Source of the DNA: Oscillospiraceae bacterium
Lineage (GTDB): Bacteria; Bacillota; Clostridia; Oscillospirales; Acutalibacteraceae
DNA: 5,907 nucleotides
Assembly (NCBI GenBank): GCA_022508705.1
Contig: JAFLUO010000099.1
Location: forward strand, 1-5,907
Direction of reading: 5' to 3'
The notes beneath the pieces were generated by a model. That model saw nothing but the letters and a program-made list of their open reading frames with translations. It had not been told where the DNA came from and did no database searches. The translations under genes and the position numbers were made by a program. Below are positions 5,075 to 5,907 of this stretch, piece by piece; within the stretch, counting starts at the first letter, position 1; each line of letters starts with the position of its first letter.

Positions 5075-5907
5075 TTATTGTTCCTCTGTCTCTGTCACTT
5101 GGGTTGCTTCGGCAGTCTCTTCCGACTGCTCTTCCCCATTTTCCTTTAAATTTGCATAACGCTTGATTTTTTGAGTTGTTGTTTTGATAAACGCACTTTC
5201 ACGAATATCAAAATCTTTGATTTTCTTGTAATTCGGAAGCTTTTTATTTACATCTTTTATTGCATCTGCGATTTGTTGACGGATTTCCTCCTGCGTTAAC
5301 TCCTTGCGTTTAAGATTTTTCTTTATCTGCTCGTAGTTAGGATAAATTTTAGCGGAAACCGTCATTTCATCATTTGTTTCAGCGCCGAAAACAAGGCTTT
5401 CCTCAATTACGGGCGAGCCGTTAAGGTAATATTCAACTTCCTCAGGGAAAATGTTTTTACCGTTTTTGGTAACGATAACGTTTTTACACCTTCCCGTAAT
5501 TTTATAACAGTTGTTTTCGTCAACTGTGCCCAAATCCCCCGTTCTGAACCAGCCGTCCTCCGTCAAAACCTCATCGGTAGCCTTTTGATTGTTGTAATAA
5601 CCGCTCATTACCATCGGTCCGCGAACCCAAATCTCACCTACGCCTAAGTCATCGGGATTGTGAATTCTCGCTTCAACGTTAGGAAGCGGAGTTCCAACGG
5701 AATCGGGAAGCATCAGTTTATCGTGATTGCCGATAACAAGGGGTGAACACTCAGTAAGACCGTAACCGATGTAAATGTCAATGCCTATACGGATAAACTC
5801 CTCGGCAACTCTTGGGTCTAAAGCAGCAGCGCCCGTTATGAGGAGCCGTAGCCTTCCGCCGAAGGCGTCAAGAATTTCGCCGAAAATCTTTCGGTCAATA
5901 TCTTTAA
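5075..5907 (-). CDS. Long-chain acyl-CoA synthetase-like AMP-forming ligase (5' partial)
   Basis: This is the C-terminal half (276 residues visible) of an adenylate-forming enzyme, probably activating a fatty acid or other carboxylate to acyl-AMP and then acyl-CoA. The frame stays open to the right edge, so the ATG at 5713 is internal; the N-terminus with the TSGTTG-type P-loop is off-window. Counting from the first full codon (5905-5903), the motifs are LRLLITGAAALD (19-30), YGLTECSPL (48-56), GEIWVRG (90-96) with MSGYY (100-104), WFRTGDLG (119-126), the hinge ITGRCKNVIVTKNGKNIFPE (136-155), and TTTQKIKR (242-249), where K246 should be the adenylation lysine. The long form of the hinge and the TGAAALD motif fit the FadD/long-chain group rather than acetyl-CoA synthetase. 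After the lysine comes a 26-residue Glu/Thr-rich tail (251-276) not part of the usual fold. It is the most upstream gene visible in the operon, and its stop touches the flavoprotein start. Class is firm; substrate is unknown. Confidence 0.92.
   Translation of the reverse strand, partial: KDIDRKIFGEILDAFGGRLRLLITGAAALDPRVAEEFIRIGIDIYIGYGLTECSPLVIGNHDKLMLPDSVGTPLPNVEARIHNPDDLGVGEIWVRGPMVMSGYYNNQKATDEVLTEDGWFRTGDLGTVDENNCYKITGRCKNVIVTKNGKNIFPEEVEYYLNGSPVIEESLVFGAETNDEMTVSAKIYPNYEQIKKNLKRKELTQEEIRQQIADAIKDVNKKLPNYKKIKDFDIRESAFIKTTTQKIKRYANLKENGEEQSEETAEATQVTETEEQ

Noticed and set aside
5711..5713. ATG at 5713 (minus) as the start of the AMP-forming ligase.
   Set aside because: Upstream in-frame codons encode the conserved motifs YGLTECSPL and LRLLITGAAALD, so the gene continues past the right edge.

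Overview
The window looks like chromosome from an anaerobic Firmicute of the Clostridia, most plausibly an Oscillospiraceae/Ruminococcaceae-type gut bacterium. The signs are moderate GC with AT-rich intergenic DNA, strong AGGAG-type ribosome binding sites, a ferredoxin-domain aldo/keto reductase, a BspA-type leucine-rich repeat protein, and an iron-sulfur-flavoprotein-like reductase next to thioredoxin. This placement is judged from gene style only; there is no rRNA or marker gene. I see no mobile element, tRNA, rRNA or CRISPR array.

Layout. Positions 1-734 (+) hold the C-terminal two thirds of an aldo/keto reductase carrying two 4Fe-4S motifs; its N-terminus lies off the left edge. It ends at a rho-independent terminator (759-787), followed by a second hairpin. 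The 276-base gap (735-1010) holds these hairpins, then a very AT-rich stretch with an inverted repeat, a probable -10 box and a ribosome binding site. Positions 1011-4097 (+) form a two-gene operon with a 15-base gap. The first gene is a 585-residue multi-span transporter resembling the GPH/MFS sugar symporters. The second is a 437-residue protein with a short cytoplasmic N-terminus, one membrane anchor and a BspA-like leucine-rich repeat ectodomain. A 13-bp hairpin with a T tail (4114-4152) closes this operon and separates it from the convergent minus-strand genes.

Positions 5907-4173 (-) hold a tightly packed operon read right to left. First comes the C-terminal half of a long-chain acyl-CoA synthetase-like AMP-forming ligase, whose 5' end is off the right edge. 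Next is a flavodoxin-fold FMN reductase with five cysteines spaced every third residue, then a small thioredoxin. The ligase stop codon abuts the flavoprotein start, and the flavoprotein stop overlaps the thioredoxin start by one base (TAATG), so translational coupling is likely.

How the genes may work together. The transporter and the anchored repeat protein probably act as a membrane pair, with the ectodomain placed to bind something outside the cell or at the wall while the transporter moves a substrate. The flavoprotein and thioredoxin probably form a thiol/electron-transfer pair; why they sit with an acyl-activating enzyme is unclear. The transporter/repeat-protein pair is the most interesting candidate for an undescribed system; its substrate and mechanism cannot be read from sequence alone.
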